A DNA stretch of 13,074 nucleotides from Rhodothermales bacterium. Lineage in GTDB: Bacteria > Bacteroidota > Rhodothermia > Rhodothermales > UBA10348. Under the pieces are notes generated by a model. That model saw only the letters and a list, made by a program, of their open reading frames with translations. It did not search any database and had not been told where the DNA came from. The position numbers were made by a program, and so were the translations under genes. This document shows positions 1 through 7,571 of the stretch, piece after piece (position 1 is the stretch's first letter; each line of letters begins with the position of its first letter). The stretch lies in NCBI GenBank assembly GCA_030833605.1, contig JAURGV010000041.1, positions 1-13,074 on the forward strand, read 5' to 3'.

Positions 1-969
1 ACGCACCTCACCGAAAAAGGGCTCAAAGTCACTCGAATCGACGACAATATTGTCGTTGAATGGGGAGATGGGCCTACTACGCTGTTGTTGAATTCCCATT
101 TGGACGTGGTCCCACCGTCATCTGACCACCCGTATCCGCCGTTTGAACCCACCGTGGCCAACGATCGGGTTTATGGTCGGGGGTCGGTAGATGCGAAGGC
201 AAGTGTTGCAAGCATGGCGACCGCCCTTATCCGTCTCGTAAAAGAAGGGTTTGTGCCGAAAGGCAAAGTGATGGCCGCTTTCACAACGTGCGAAGAGACG
301 GGAGGCGAAAACAACGGCCTTGAGCGCATTTTGCCCGATCTTCCTCGCATCGACGCGGCTTTGGTTGGCGAACCCACGCACATGCAGCCTTGTGTGGCCC
401 AAAAAGGACTGTTGATCCTGCGCCTCGACGCAAAAGGGGTGTCCGCGCATGCGGCGCGGGCCGAAGAAGGGGAGAACGCCATCCAAAAAATGGCTCGAGA
501 TCTCGTTGCCCTGAATAGCTTGGTTTTTGAAAAGGTTCATCCCTATCTGGGGAAAACGACAGCGAATGTTACCGTGATTAATGGCGGTACAGCCCGGAAT
601 TCGATTCCTGACCTGTGTTCGGCCTTCATAGACATTCGGTCAACACCGTCGTACACCCACGACGAAATTGCAGCTTTTGTACAGGATCACGTAGACTCCG
701 AGGTTCACATTCATTCCAAACGATTTGTGCCCACGGATACCGATCCTAATGAGCGCGTTGTGCGCGCTTGCTTAAAGGCCTCCGAAGGATCTGTAGCGTT
801 CGGTTCTCCCACTATGTCGGATTGGATTCATTTGAAAGGCATCCCAACCGTAAAAATTGGCCCTGGCGACAGTAGACTGTCTCACACAGCAGGCGAAAGC
901 ATTCTAATTGACGAATTGGCATCGAGCTGCGTGATTTACCAAGACATTATCAAACACTTTTTCGAGTAA
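1..969 (+). CDS. M20 family metallo-deacetylase, ArgE-like, 5'-truncated by window edge
   Basis: This is a zinc-dependent M20/ArgE-DapE amidohydrolase, probably the cytoplasmic deacylase of arginine biosynthesis (acyl-ornithine or acyl-citrulline to the free amino acid). The frame is open from base 1, so the gene begins upstream; 322 residues are visible and the family is usually about 350-360, so roughly 30-40 N-terminal residues are missing. Numbering from base 1, the metal-ligand His of LNSHLD is residue 33 and the bridging Asp of GRGSVDAKA is residue 64. The catalytic and metal Glu pair of TTCEETGG is at 98-99, GEPT is near 123-126, the lid-domain motif SAHAARAEEG follows, and the final ligand His of SHTAGES is near 295. 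It ends 3 bp before argH, which argues for the arginine pathway rather than peptide or DapE chemistry. The exact acyl substrate cannot be read from the sequence. Confidence 0.88.
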   Translation, partial: THLTEKGLKVTRIDDNIVVEWGDGPTTLLLNSHLDVVPPSSDHPYPPFEPTVANDRVYGRGSVDAKASVASMATALIRLVKEGFVPKGKVMAAFTTCEETGGENNGLERILPDLPRIDAALVGEPTHMQPCVAQKGLLILRLDAKGVSAHAARAEEGENAIQKMARDLVALNSLVFEKVHPYLGKTTANVTVINGGTARNSIPDLCSAFIDIRSTPSYTHDEIAAFVQDHVDSEVHIHSKRFVPTDTDPNERVVRACLKASEGSVAFGSPTMSDWIHLKGIPTVKIGPGDSRLSHTAGESILIDELASSCVIYQDIIKHFFE

Positions 970-972
970 GCA

Positions 973-2274
973 ATGAGCGAGCGCCCTATTTGGTTTAAAG
1001 GAACAGAAGCAGCATCGTGGGTAACCCGGTTTACCGTTGGGGATGACCCCATGTGGGACATGATGTTACTGCCTTTTGACGCAGCGGCATCATTAGCCCA
1101 TGCTGCGGGTCTGGTGACGGCTGGCGTACTCACCGAAAAAGAATTGGCCAAACTAGACAAGGCGTTTGCAAAGCTTGGCAAAGCATTCGAAAAGGGCGAA
1201 ATCCAGATCACCGTTGAAGACGAAGATTGCCACACGGTCATTGAGCGGTTTTTGACGGAAGAAGTGGGCGATATCGGTAAAAAAATCCACACGGGTCGCT
1301 CCAGAAACGATCAGGTACTCGCCGCTTTAAGGCTTTGGCTCCGGTTTAATCTGGAAGAAGTTGCTGGCCAGATGGAGGATCTGATCCTTGAGCTGGCTGA
1401 CCTCGCAGACGAACATGGCGACGTGTTTCTACCCGGCTACACCCACATGCAGCGGGCCATGCCCAGCACCGCCGCCCTGTGGGCGGCGGGCTATGCGGAA
1501 TGCCTGGTTGACGATCTTGATTTGGTAAAACAGGCCACCAAACGCATTAACGCGTCCCCTCTTGGGAGCGGAGCCGGCTACGGCATTCCGCATATCAACC
1601 TTCCACGTGAGGAAGTCGCTGGGCATCTTGGATTTGAGCGCGTGCAAGAAAATGTAACGTCTGTCCAACTGAGCCGTGGCAAATACGAAATGGAAGTGGT
1701 CCATGCCTTGCTACAGTGCGCGGCTACCATCAACCGCCTCGCGGCGGACATCGTGCTCTATAACAGCGCCGAATTTGGTTTCATTTCGTTGAGTGGGGAG
1801 CTGACAACGGGAAGCAGCATCATGCCGCAAAAGAAAAACCCAGATATTGCTGAGCTGGCCCGCGCCACTATGCATCGTTTATCGGGTGAATGGCAGGTCT
1901 TATTAGGTATTCCAGCCAATCTTCCTTCGGGGTATCACCGCGACTTACAACTCACTAAGGGCGCGGTAATGAAAGCGGTACTCATCCAAAAAGACCTGCT
2001 AGAAGCTACGCTCGGGTTGGTGGGCGGCCTCACGTTTAATACCACGCGGTTAGAAGAGGTTAGAGATCCCGATTTGTTTGCGACAGCTGCTGCGCTCCAA
2101 CAAGTCGTGGATGGCGTGCCCTTCCGGGAAGCCTACCGAAACGCGGCTGAGCAAAAAGAAACGTGGAACGAACAAGCGAAGGTGCCTTTGTCCAAAGCGT
2201 ACTCCACCAAAGGTGCCCCAGGTAACGTTTCTACCAAAAGCATTCGCAAACGTCTGCAAAAGCTAACGAAGTAG
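973..2274 (+). CDS. argH: Argininosuccinate lyase
   Basis: This enzyme splits argininosuccinate into arginine and fumarate, the last step of arginine biosynthesis, as a cytoplasmic homotetramer of the fumarase/aspartase superfamily. The superfamily signature GSSIMPQKKNP is at residues 280-290 and contains the catalytic Ser of the mobile loop. The conserved blocks TGRSRNDQV, GYTHMQRAMPS (catalytic His at 158) and SPLGSGAGYG are all present and in order. The protein has 433 residues, slightly below the 450-470 of proteobacterial ArgH but normal for the short Bacteroidota form, which also begins with a stretch resembling FTVGDD...LLPFDAAASLAHA. The ATG lies 3 bp after the preceding deacetylase stop and has no clear Shine-Dalgarno sequence, consistent with operon expression and translational coupling. 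No frameshift or missing catalytic residue is seen. Confidence 0.97.
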   Translation: MSERPIWFKGTEAASWVTRFTVGDDPMWDMMLLPFDAAASLAHAAGLVTAGVLTEKELAKLDKAFAKLGKAFEKGEIQITVEDEDCHTVIERFLTEEVGDIGKKIHTGRSRNDQVLAALRLWLRFNLEEVAGQMEDLILELADLADEHGDVFLPGYTHMQRAMPSTAALWAAGYAECLVDDLDLVKQATKRINASPLGSGAGYGIPHINLPREEVAGHLGFERVQENVTSVQLSRGKYEMEVVHALLQCAATINRLAADIVLYNSAEFGFISLSGELTTGSSIMPQKKNPDIAELARATMHRLSGEWQVLLGIPANLPSGYHRDLQLTKGAVMKAVLIQKDLLEATLGLVGGLTFNTTRLEEVRDPDLFATAAALQQVVDGVPFREAYRNAAEQKETWNEQAKVPLSKAYSTKGAPGNVSTKSIRKRLQKLTK

Positions 2275-2303
2275 CCGGTTTGTGCGCACCGCGCCGCTCG
2301 GCG
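2275..2303. terminator. Convergent intergenic gap with short GC-rich inverted repeat
   Basis: This 29-bp gap separates two converging genes. It contains CGCCG-CT-CGGCG (2292-2303), a 4-5 bp stem with a very small loop, directly after the palindrome GTGCGCAC (2282-2289). No T-run follows on either strand, so it is a poor intrinsic terminator. It is listed because converging genes need some transcription end here and nothing better is visible. Confidence 0.2.
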
Positions 2304-4721
2304 TTAAACTCGGAATAAGTAGCTTAGCTTCAAGAAAAATCCGTCCGAAAGCCTTTCTAGGTTTTTAAACCGGTAGGTTTGGGGTTCGCGCGAAGAATTG
2401 CCGTATCCAACAAACATTACCGTTCCTGGAGTAGGTCGGTACGAAACCAGCCAGTCGAATCGGAATTGATTGCGACGCACCTGACTCGTAGGCCGATATT
2501 CACCGGTTGACGGATTGTACACCAAAATCGGATCACCCGTTCTGGAATCATCGCGCAATTGGTCTCGGAAACTGGAATCATACTGGCCCACAACCCGAAC
2601 AAACAAAGAAGGCGTCACTTGATACTCGGCTTTCAATCGCGGAACGCGTCTCAAACTCACCGTTGAACCATCAGACGCCCGATCGTACTGCTGGTGGGTA
2701 TAACTCAAGTTGACCCTGACTTGGTCGGTTGGGTTGTAATTCAAACCAAGCGTTACAAAGAAGATGTTGGCCGGCGACCACTCATCAAAATTGTCGTCTC
2801 GACCGCCGACAATCATCACATTGCCCGAAAAATTGTTCAATCGTGGCGTGGTCAAGTTGGACCAGAACCCCAGATTAGTCAAACGATCCGTTCCAACGTA
2901 TGCCGTTGTGTCAACCGGCACACCGTTTTCATGGTTCTGTACATGGAACCCATCATATAGGTACTCAGGGTACTTGAACGACTCGTAAAAAATTGAAGTA
3001 GTTCCAGACCAACCGCCCTTAAAACTATACGCGGAATTAAAGTGTAATTTTCGGTCGTTGGGTCCATTTCCAGCGGTAAAACGGTCGTAATCCCACGTTC
3101 CATCCAGCGAAAAACCCAATTGCAGCATTTCAACAACGGCTCCCTGCTCGCCGGACCAACGCCTATAAGGTTGGAAATGCCAATTCGAAATACCCGTTCG
3201 ATTGATAAACCCAGCTTCAGAGTTGAAATTACCGTGGTATCCATATCCGCTAAACGATCCGCCGTACTTACGTCCGGAAGCACGGGTCGAAATTTGCCAC
3301 ATGGGAGCCGACACGACGCCTCTCGCACTGCCCACGTCCTCTGTGAAGCTCATTCCAGCCTGGTACGTCATGGAATAAATGCCTCCAAACGTCATGCGGC
3401 CATCGATAGCACCAACCCGATTCCAATGATCTCCATTGGTTTTGTCTGTTAAAACCAGCCCGATCGTATTTTGCCCTGATAAGTCTCGGCGCACACGGAC
3501 GGCGTTGAGATATCCGGGTTCGAAATCACTGATGTGCAATTCCAGATTATCGACGGCGGAAAGGGCCGCGATATTCGTTCCCCCAACTTTGCCCGTTAAC
3601 TTGATGGCACTCAATGGGTTAGCCACCCTACGGGTGTAAATCAGGTTTGCCGGTGACTGAAACAACTCAATACCATCAAGGAAAAAGGGACGTTTTTCCG
3701 GTACAAATACCGCTTGTCGCGGGTCGTACGAAATCTGTGCTACGTCCGCTTCTACCTGCGAGAAGTCAGGGTTAAACGTACCGTTTAACGTCAAATTACT
3801 GGTGATGCCCCATCGAACGTTCACTCCAAAAGGGTCTCTCGCTTCCGGGTCAAATTCCGCCCCTTTTCCGCCTGGCCGGTTCATGGTACCAGTGACTTCT
3901 GGATTGATATCCAGCACCAAGCCTCTCCGAAGGTCAGTTAGATCCGGAAGAATGCCATTCTGAGCCATAAAGGAGGCATTGTTCTGTTTGGTAGCCGTCC
4001 AAGTACTTGAGTAACCAGAGTGCTGAACCTGTCTAATAATATTGAAGCCCCAATCTTGGGTAAGCGTATTTTGAAACCGAATACTCTTGAAGGGGATCAC
4101 GACTTCAATTTCATACCCAAAATCAGTGAGTCGACCTTTGGAATGAAACAGAAAATCAGGACTCAAATCAACGGAATAGGCCGCAGAAGAAGCGCCACCT
4201 CTTCCGCCGCCATCCGAGTCTCGGAGCATCCCATCGGCTTGCTGGCCAAATGGATTTACTGCGATCAGAAACGCCTGTCTACGATCGTTATAGGTGTCCA
4301 GTACGATTTGGACGTTATCGTCGCCACTAATTTTATCCCGATCCGCCAACGTTGCTCGAACCTGACCATGGGTCTCAAATGCTTTGATTCCGAAATGAAT
4401 GGCTGTCGGCGAATACCAAGCCAGAACCACCGTGGAATCTTGCGCAAATCGTCCATCAACCGGTAAATAGTCACTAAAACCAGCAAAAACGGTGGCTTGA
4501 CTCCAAACGGCTTCATCCAGAACGCCGTCGACCACCAAATCCACCCCTTCAATGCGAGGAATTTCTCGTATCGGCGTTTTATCCGTTTGCTTCGGTTTAA
4601 CCGGGTCATCGTGGCCGTCATTCACGTTTGTGAAAGCTCTGGCATCCATTGGGGTGATGCCTAAGGCAATAGCTAAAAGCCATAAAACGGCAATGCTTTT
4701 TAAACGGAATAACGGGTTCAT
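2304..4721 (-). CDS. CBM9-like domain / DUF5916 outer-membrane protein (paralogue 2, 805 aa)
   Basis: This is a predicted exported outer-membrane protein of unknown substrate. The N-terminus is a classical signal peptide: basic start, hydrophobic core around AVLWLLAIALG, and likely cleavage after DARA near residue 29. Residues about 55-245 form a CBM9-like fold that opens with VDGVLDEAVW and includes DTYNDRRQAF and AVNPFGQQADG. The DUF5916 region follows, with its hallmark NPDFSQVEAD at 317-326, then PEKRPFFLDG and a YTRRV...KLTGK segment. The remainder is rich in alternating aromatic and polar strands and ends in LSYLFRV, as expected for a barrel ending in an aromatic strand. The gene starts 12 bp after the stop of its paralogue and has no Shine-Dalgarno sequence, so it is probably the second gene of a two-gene operon. 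Family assignment is firm. The carbohydrate-binding label comes only from the domain name, and no function is proven here. Confidence 0.88.
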   Translation of the reverse strand: MNPLFRLKSIAVLWLLAIALGITPMDARAFTNVNDGHDDPVKPKQTDKTPIREIPRIEGVDLVVDGVLDEAVWSQATVFAGFSDYLPVDGRFAQDSTVVLAWYSPTAIHFGIKAFETHGQVRATLADRDKISGDDNVQIVLDTYNDRRQAFLIAVNPFGQQADGMLRDSDGGGRGGASSAAYSVDLSPDFLFHSKGRLTDFGYEIEVVIPFKSIRFQNTLTQDWGFNIIRQVQHSGYSSTWTATKQNNASFMAQNGILPDLTDLRRGLVLDINPEVTGTMNRPGGKGAEFDPEARDPFGVNVRWGITSNLTLNGTFNPDFSQVEADVAQISYDPRQAVFVPEKRPFFLDGIELFQSPANLIYTRRVANPLSAIKLTGKVGGTNIAALSAVDNLELHISDFEPGYLNAVRVRRDLSGQNTIGLVLTDKTNGDHWNRVGAIDGRMTFGGIYSMTYQAGMSFTEDVGSARGVVSAPMWQISTRASGRKYGGSFSGYGYHGNFNSEAGFINRTGISNWHFQPYRRWSGEQGAVVEMLQLGFSLDGTWDYDRFTAGNGPNDRKLHFNSAYSFKGGWSGTTSIFYESFKYPEYLYDGFHVQNHENGVPVDTTAYVGTDRLTNLGFWSNLTTPRLNNFSGNVMIVGGRDDNFDEWSPANIFFVTLGLNYNPTDQVRVNLSYTHQQYDRASDGSTVSLRRVPRLKAEYQVTPSLFVRVVGQYDSSFRDQLRDDSRTGDPILVYNPSTGEYRPTSQVRRNQFRFDWLVSYRPTPGTVMFVGYGNSSREPQTYRFKNLERLSDGFFLKLSYLFRV

Positions 4722-4733
4722 TAGGGTCTGGGA

Positions 4734-7124
4734 TTAAACGCGAAACAGATACTGTAATTTAAAGAATATCTGCCGATTTGTTTGCTGAAAGATCATAGGT
4801 TGGCCATCGCGATTCGAGGGAAAATCCTGAAAACGATGGCTGGATCCCACGTGAAAAACGGTAAATGGACTCACCCGGTACGTGAATAACGGGTCTACTT
4901 CCAATCGGTCAGCGAATTCATTGTACTGAACAATCACGCGGGTCAAGAATTTGCGCGTGAACTGGTAGTTTACACGGGAACGCAGAATATAGCCCGAATA
5001 ATAGTTTTTGTTGGTTTCTTTGTTTTGGAGCTTCGCAAATTCAATATTAGAAGCAACCGTCATACGATCGGTTGCTCGAACGGTCAGACCCGCTCCCAGA
5101 TTGTTCATTAAACCAATGGCTGGATTAGCTGAATTCCGGTAAATGGCATTTCCGTACTGAGAAGAAAAAGAAAGTTGAATACGCTCACTGAAGTCGCTAT
5201 TGATTCGAGTCGTTACCCGATTGAGGTTTTTGAACTCCGTCCCAGCATAGAGCTCATTGGACATAAACGCCATAATGTTCACCCTGGTTTGGTGGCTCAT
5301 CATCGCATTAAACCCTGCAAAAACGGATTCATCTTTACGGACGTTGTCAAAATTCCAAAATCGATTTACCCCTCCAAAAACGAATAGCCTGTTTATCCAA
5401 CCGTTGTCTTGGAAATAAAAGCCATACCGATTCATCGCTGTGAATCGACGCGCATCGTTGTTGGTGACAAAACCGTTGTCGGTCCGGAAAGTAGGGCTTA
5501 ATTGGCTGTAATCAATGTCAAAACCATACGAGCGCCCCATGCGACTTAATTTTCCATACATCGCATGACCGGTAAACGATTCACCATCGAGTGCGGCGGT
5601 GTGGTTTCCTCCATCGAATGTCAATTCATCCAGTCCGTAGTCCGAAGAAAGGGCTGCGTCGGTTGATTCAACCGTTCGACTGACTAGGGCTTGCCATGAA
5701 AAGGCATAGAGGGTTTTGAATCGAATAGAGCCATCAATGCCTACCACGGATCCTGACCCACCATTGTCCAATCTGCGATCGGTCGCCATCGCGGCCACAA
5801 AGGAAGAGTTAGCAAAGCTTTTGCGAGCCCTAAATATGTTGGAAACAGATTGTCCGCCAGAAATCACCCGGCTACTTTCCTCAAAAGGCATGAGAATGGG
5901 CGAACTATTATCTCGACCTCCAATGTATCCGTAGGTCCAATTTCCTTTCCGTCCCGAAAGTTTAGCCGCGGCAATGGGATCGTTTATGGAGCGGGTGTAC
6001 ACCGCTTTGATCTGCGTATCAAAAAGATCGGCCCCTTCCTGGAAGAAAGCCCTTCGTTCGGGATAGGAAAGTGCAAATGGCGAATTGACATCAATTTGAG
6101 CAGCGTCCGATTCAATTTGGCTGAAATCGGGATTAATCGTTACATCGGCCGTCAAGTTAGAGGTAATCCCGTACTTCACATTTAAAGACGGCTCAGCACT
6201 CACTCGTCCATTATTAAACCCACTACTTGGGGTACTGAAATTCCGTAAACCAGCCTGGCTTCCAGTCACCGCAGGTAGGATTTCTAGATTTCGACCCGAT
6301 GAAATGCCTTTCATCCCGACTAGCGTGCCGAATTGACAGGACGCGCATGGGTCATTGCGATCAATGGACGCCCAGGTGTACTGACTTCTATCTTCTCGAG
6401 GCCGCGTGATCCAAAACGTTGCTTTCCATTCTTGAACGTCCTGCTGTGGGAAACGTAAACTTCTAAATGGAATCGCCATTTCTACGACGTACCCATTTTG
6501 GGTAATCTGCCCGGCTGAATCGTAAATCACATCGAACGAAACATCTTCCTGATTGCCACTTGCGCGGGTGTCGCCTTGTATTCCCAAGGGATTCGCCGCA
6601 ATAAAATAAGTGACCTGTCCATCTCCGTTGGTATCCAACAGAATGCCGGCGTAGTCATCCTGCCAAATCTGGTCACGATCGTTCATGTGAGCCCTGATTT
6701 TGGCTGGATCGTCTTGAATTACATAGGCGATATAGACGTTTTCACGGTCGTACGCCATAAATGTTTTTATCCCAATAGGTGGTCTGGCTTGCTCATTGGG
6801 AAAGTTTTCACTGAAATTGGTGGCTATTGCAGCTTCCCTCCAACCCGCTTCGTCCAATACGCCATCGATTGAAATCTTGCTGGAAATTATCGGAATAGAA
6901 AGCCGCGGTTTAACGTTGGGCTCAAACGTCGTAGATAGCGATTTTTCGTTTCTTTCAAACGACCTCTGACCTGCCGCTGGAATTGCCGTTGCCGCGATAA
7001 ATACGACGAAAAGGGCAAATGAAAGAAAAAAGGTGGCCAGATAATGAGTAGAAGCAGAAGTGATGATTATGTTTTTCTGCCCGCAAGAGGCGCTCACAAG
7101 CGCCGCTTTTGAAATGATTTGCAT
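4734..7124 (-). CDS. CBM9-like domain / DUF5916 outer-membrane protein (paralogue 1, 796 aa)
   Basis: This is a second exported DUF5916 protein and the promoter-proximal gene of the pair. The hydrophobic signal segment FFLSFALFVVFIAATAIPAA lies at about residues 32-51 and is preceded by an unusually long 28-31 residue leader. No other ATG, GTG or TTG lies suitably in frame before that segment, so I keep the first Met. The CBM9-like domain starts at IDGVLDEAGW (about residue 86) and includes DTNGDGQ (164-170), NPLGIQGD and AIPFRSLRFP. A CxxC pair (Cys260, Cys263) lies just before the barrel. The DUF5916 hallmark NPDFSQIESD is at 331-340, followed by PERRAFFQEG and YTRSI...KLSGR. The protein ends in LQYLFRV, almost the same last seven residues as its neighbour. 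The two are clearly paralogous but have diverged strongly. Substrate and role are unknown. Confidence 0.87.
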   Translation of the reverse strand: MQIISKAALVSASCGQKNIIITSASTHYLATFFLSFALFVVFIAATAIPAAGQRSFERNEKSLSTTFEPNVKPRLSIPIISSKISIDGVLDEAGWREAAIATNFSENFPNEQARPPIGIKTFMAYDRENVYIAYVIQDDPAKIRAHMNDRDQIWQDDYAGILLDTNGDGQVTYFIAANPLGIQGDTRASGNQEDVSFDVIYDSAGQITQNGYVVEMAIPFRSLRFPQQDVQEWKATFWITRPREDRSQYTWASIDRNDPCASCQFGTLVGMKGISSGRNLEILPAVTGSQAGLRNFSTPSSGFNNGRVSAEPSLNVKYGITSNLTADVTINPDFSQIESDAAQIDVNSPFALSYPERRAFFQEGADLFDTQIKAVYTRSINDPIAAAKLSGRKGNWTYGYIGGRDNSSPILMPFEESSRVISGGQSVSNIFRARKSFANSSFVAAMATDRRLDNGGSGSVVGIDGSIRFKTLYAFSWQALVSRTVESTDAALSSDYGLDELTFDGGNHTAALDGESFTGHAMYGKLSRMGRSYGFDIDYSQLSPTFRTDNGFVTNNDARRFTAMNRYGFYFQDNGWINRLFVFGGVNRFWNFDNVRKDESVFAGFNAMMSHQTRVNIMAFMSNELYAGTEFKNLNRVTTRINSDFSERIQLSFSSQYGNAIYRNSANPAIGLMNNLGAGLTVRATDRMTVASNIEFAKLQNKETNKNYYSGYILRSRVNYQFTRKFLTRVIVQYNEFADRLEVDPLFTYRVSPFTVFHVGSSHRFQDFPSNRDGQPMIFQQTNRQIFFKLQYLFRV

Positions 7125-7365
7125 CGTTCGTTGGTCTGAAAATGTAAGTATTGACGAAACGGACGAAGAAGACCGATGAATTTCTCCCTCTGCACCGAAA
7201 CTACGGGCCTACCGACCCTTGGTTACATATAGAGTGTGTGGAAACGTGAAAAGTTGGCACGGGGACGAAAGATTGCCCTAAAAAAGTTTTACGGTCTGCG
7301 TTCGGTATTCACTTGCTTATACGGCGGTTATCCCTGACCATATAGGTATAAACCAGAGGATTTCT
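7125..7365. promoter_or_regulatory. Divergent intergenic region between the DUF5916 operon and the small ORF
   Basis: These 241 bp separate two divergently transcribed genes and must hold at least one promoter, probably two. No reading frame of note is present. AT-rich candidates are TATATGTAAC on the minus strand (around 7224-7233) and TATAGGTATAAA on the plus strand (7341-7352). Neither has a well-spaced upstream box of the sigma-70 type or of the Bacteroidota TTG / TAnnTTTG type, so no promoter can be fixed. The A-run plus TTTT at 7280-7290 is not preceded by a stem, so it is not a terminator. Confidence 0.35.
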
Positions 7366-7464
7366 ATGAATAAAAGTCAGAAGCTAAAAAAGCAGCTCAC
7401 CACAGCCGTCCTCATTCTGGTTGGCATTTTTTTAATATTTGCCATCGTGAGTCAGGTCGCCTGA
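7366..7464 (+). CDS. Putative 32-residue single-pass membrane peptide
   Basis: This short ORF was read directly from the intergenic DNA. It starts with ATG and ends with TGA. It is preceded by AGAGGA five bases before the ATG, the only good Shine-Dalgarno-like match before a start in this window. The product begins MNKSQKLKKQ, with four lysines in the first nine residues. One hydrophobic segment of about 20 residues follows (TTAVLILVGIFLIFAIVSQV) before the end. This is the classic layout of a small inner-membrane peptide with a cytoplasmic basic N-terminus. It lies 107 bp upstream of the transaldolase gene on the same strand and could share its transcript. I do not recognise the family. It could be chance, but basic N-terminus, membrane span and ribosome site together make a real gene more likely than not. 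Confidence 0.5.
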   Translation: MNKSQKLKKQLTTAVLILVGIFLIFAIVSQVA

Positions 7465-7571
7465 CAGAAAAGTAAGTACGGATTCACACGCACTTGCTTT
7501 GAGCTTGTGTTCGAAGGTCGCTACCTTTCGGACGCTCTCATTGTGTTCACCCAACATGTCTACCATTTCCG
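7465..7571 (+). other. Leader region of the transaldolase gene with an imperfect hairpin
   Basis: This 107-bp stretch between the small ORF and the transaldolase start carries a stem-loop: CGAAGGT (7512-7518), loop CGCT, ACCTTTCG (7523-7530), with one bulged T. GAGC (7501-7504) and GCTC (7534-7537) could extend the stem. No T-run follows, so it is more likely a 5'-UTR structure than a terminator. TTGCTTTG at 7494-7501 matches seven of eight positions of a Bacteroidota -7 box (TAnnTTTG), but I see no partner TTG box upstream. Confidence 0.25.

Noticed and set aside
118..540. Long antisense frames opposite the deacetylase, argH, DUF5916 and protease genes.
   Set aside because: They lie fully inside well-supported genes, lack family-like sequence, and several are mutually overlapping; they are frame shadows.
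85..969. A TTG at 85 could be taken as the start of the deacetylase gene.
   Set aside because: The frame stays open to base 1 with family-like sequence (TEKGLKVTRIDDNIVVEW), and a start at 85 would remove part of the catalytic fold.
7083..7124. Cys14 in the leader of the 796-residue DUF5916 protein (VSASCGQ) might be a lipobox.
   Set aside because: The -3 position is Ser, not Leu or a similar residue, and the hydrophobic core lies after the Cys instead of before it.
7254..7277. TTGGCAC...ATTGCCC resembles a sigma-54 promoter.
   Set aside because: The GG and GC dinucleotides are 17 bases apart rather than the required 10, so it cannot be a functional -24/-12 promoter.
7310..7499. The 9-mer CACTTGCTT occurs twice (7310-7318 and 7491-7499), once ahead of the small ORF and once ahead of the transaldolase.
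   Set aside because: One repeated 9-mer in about 450 bp is expected by chance fairly often, and the flanking bases do not match.
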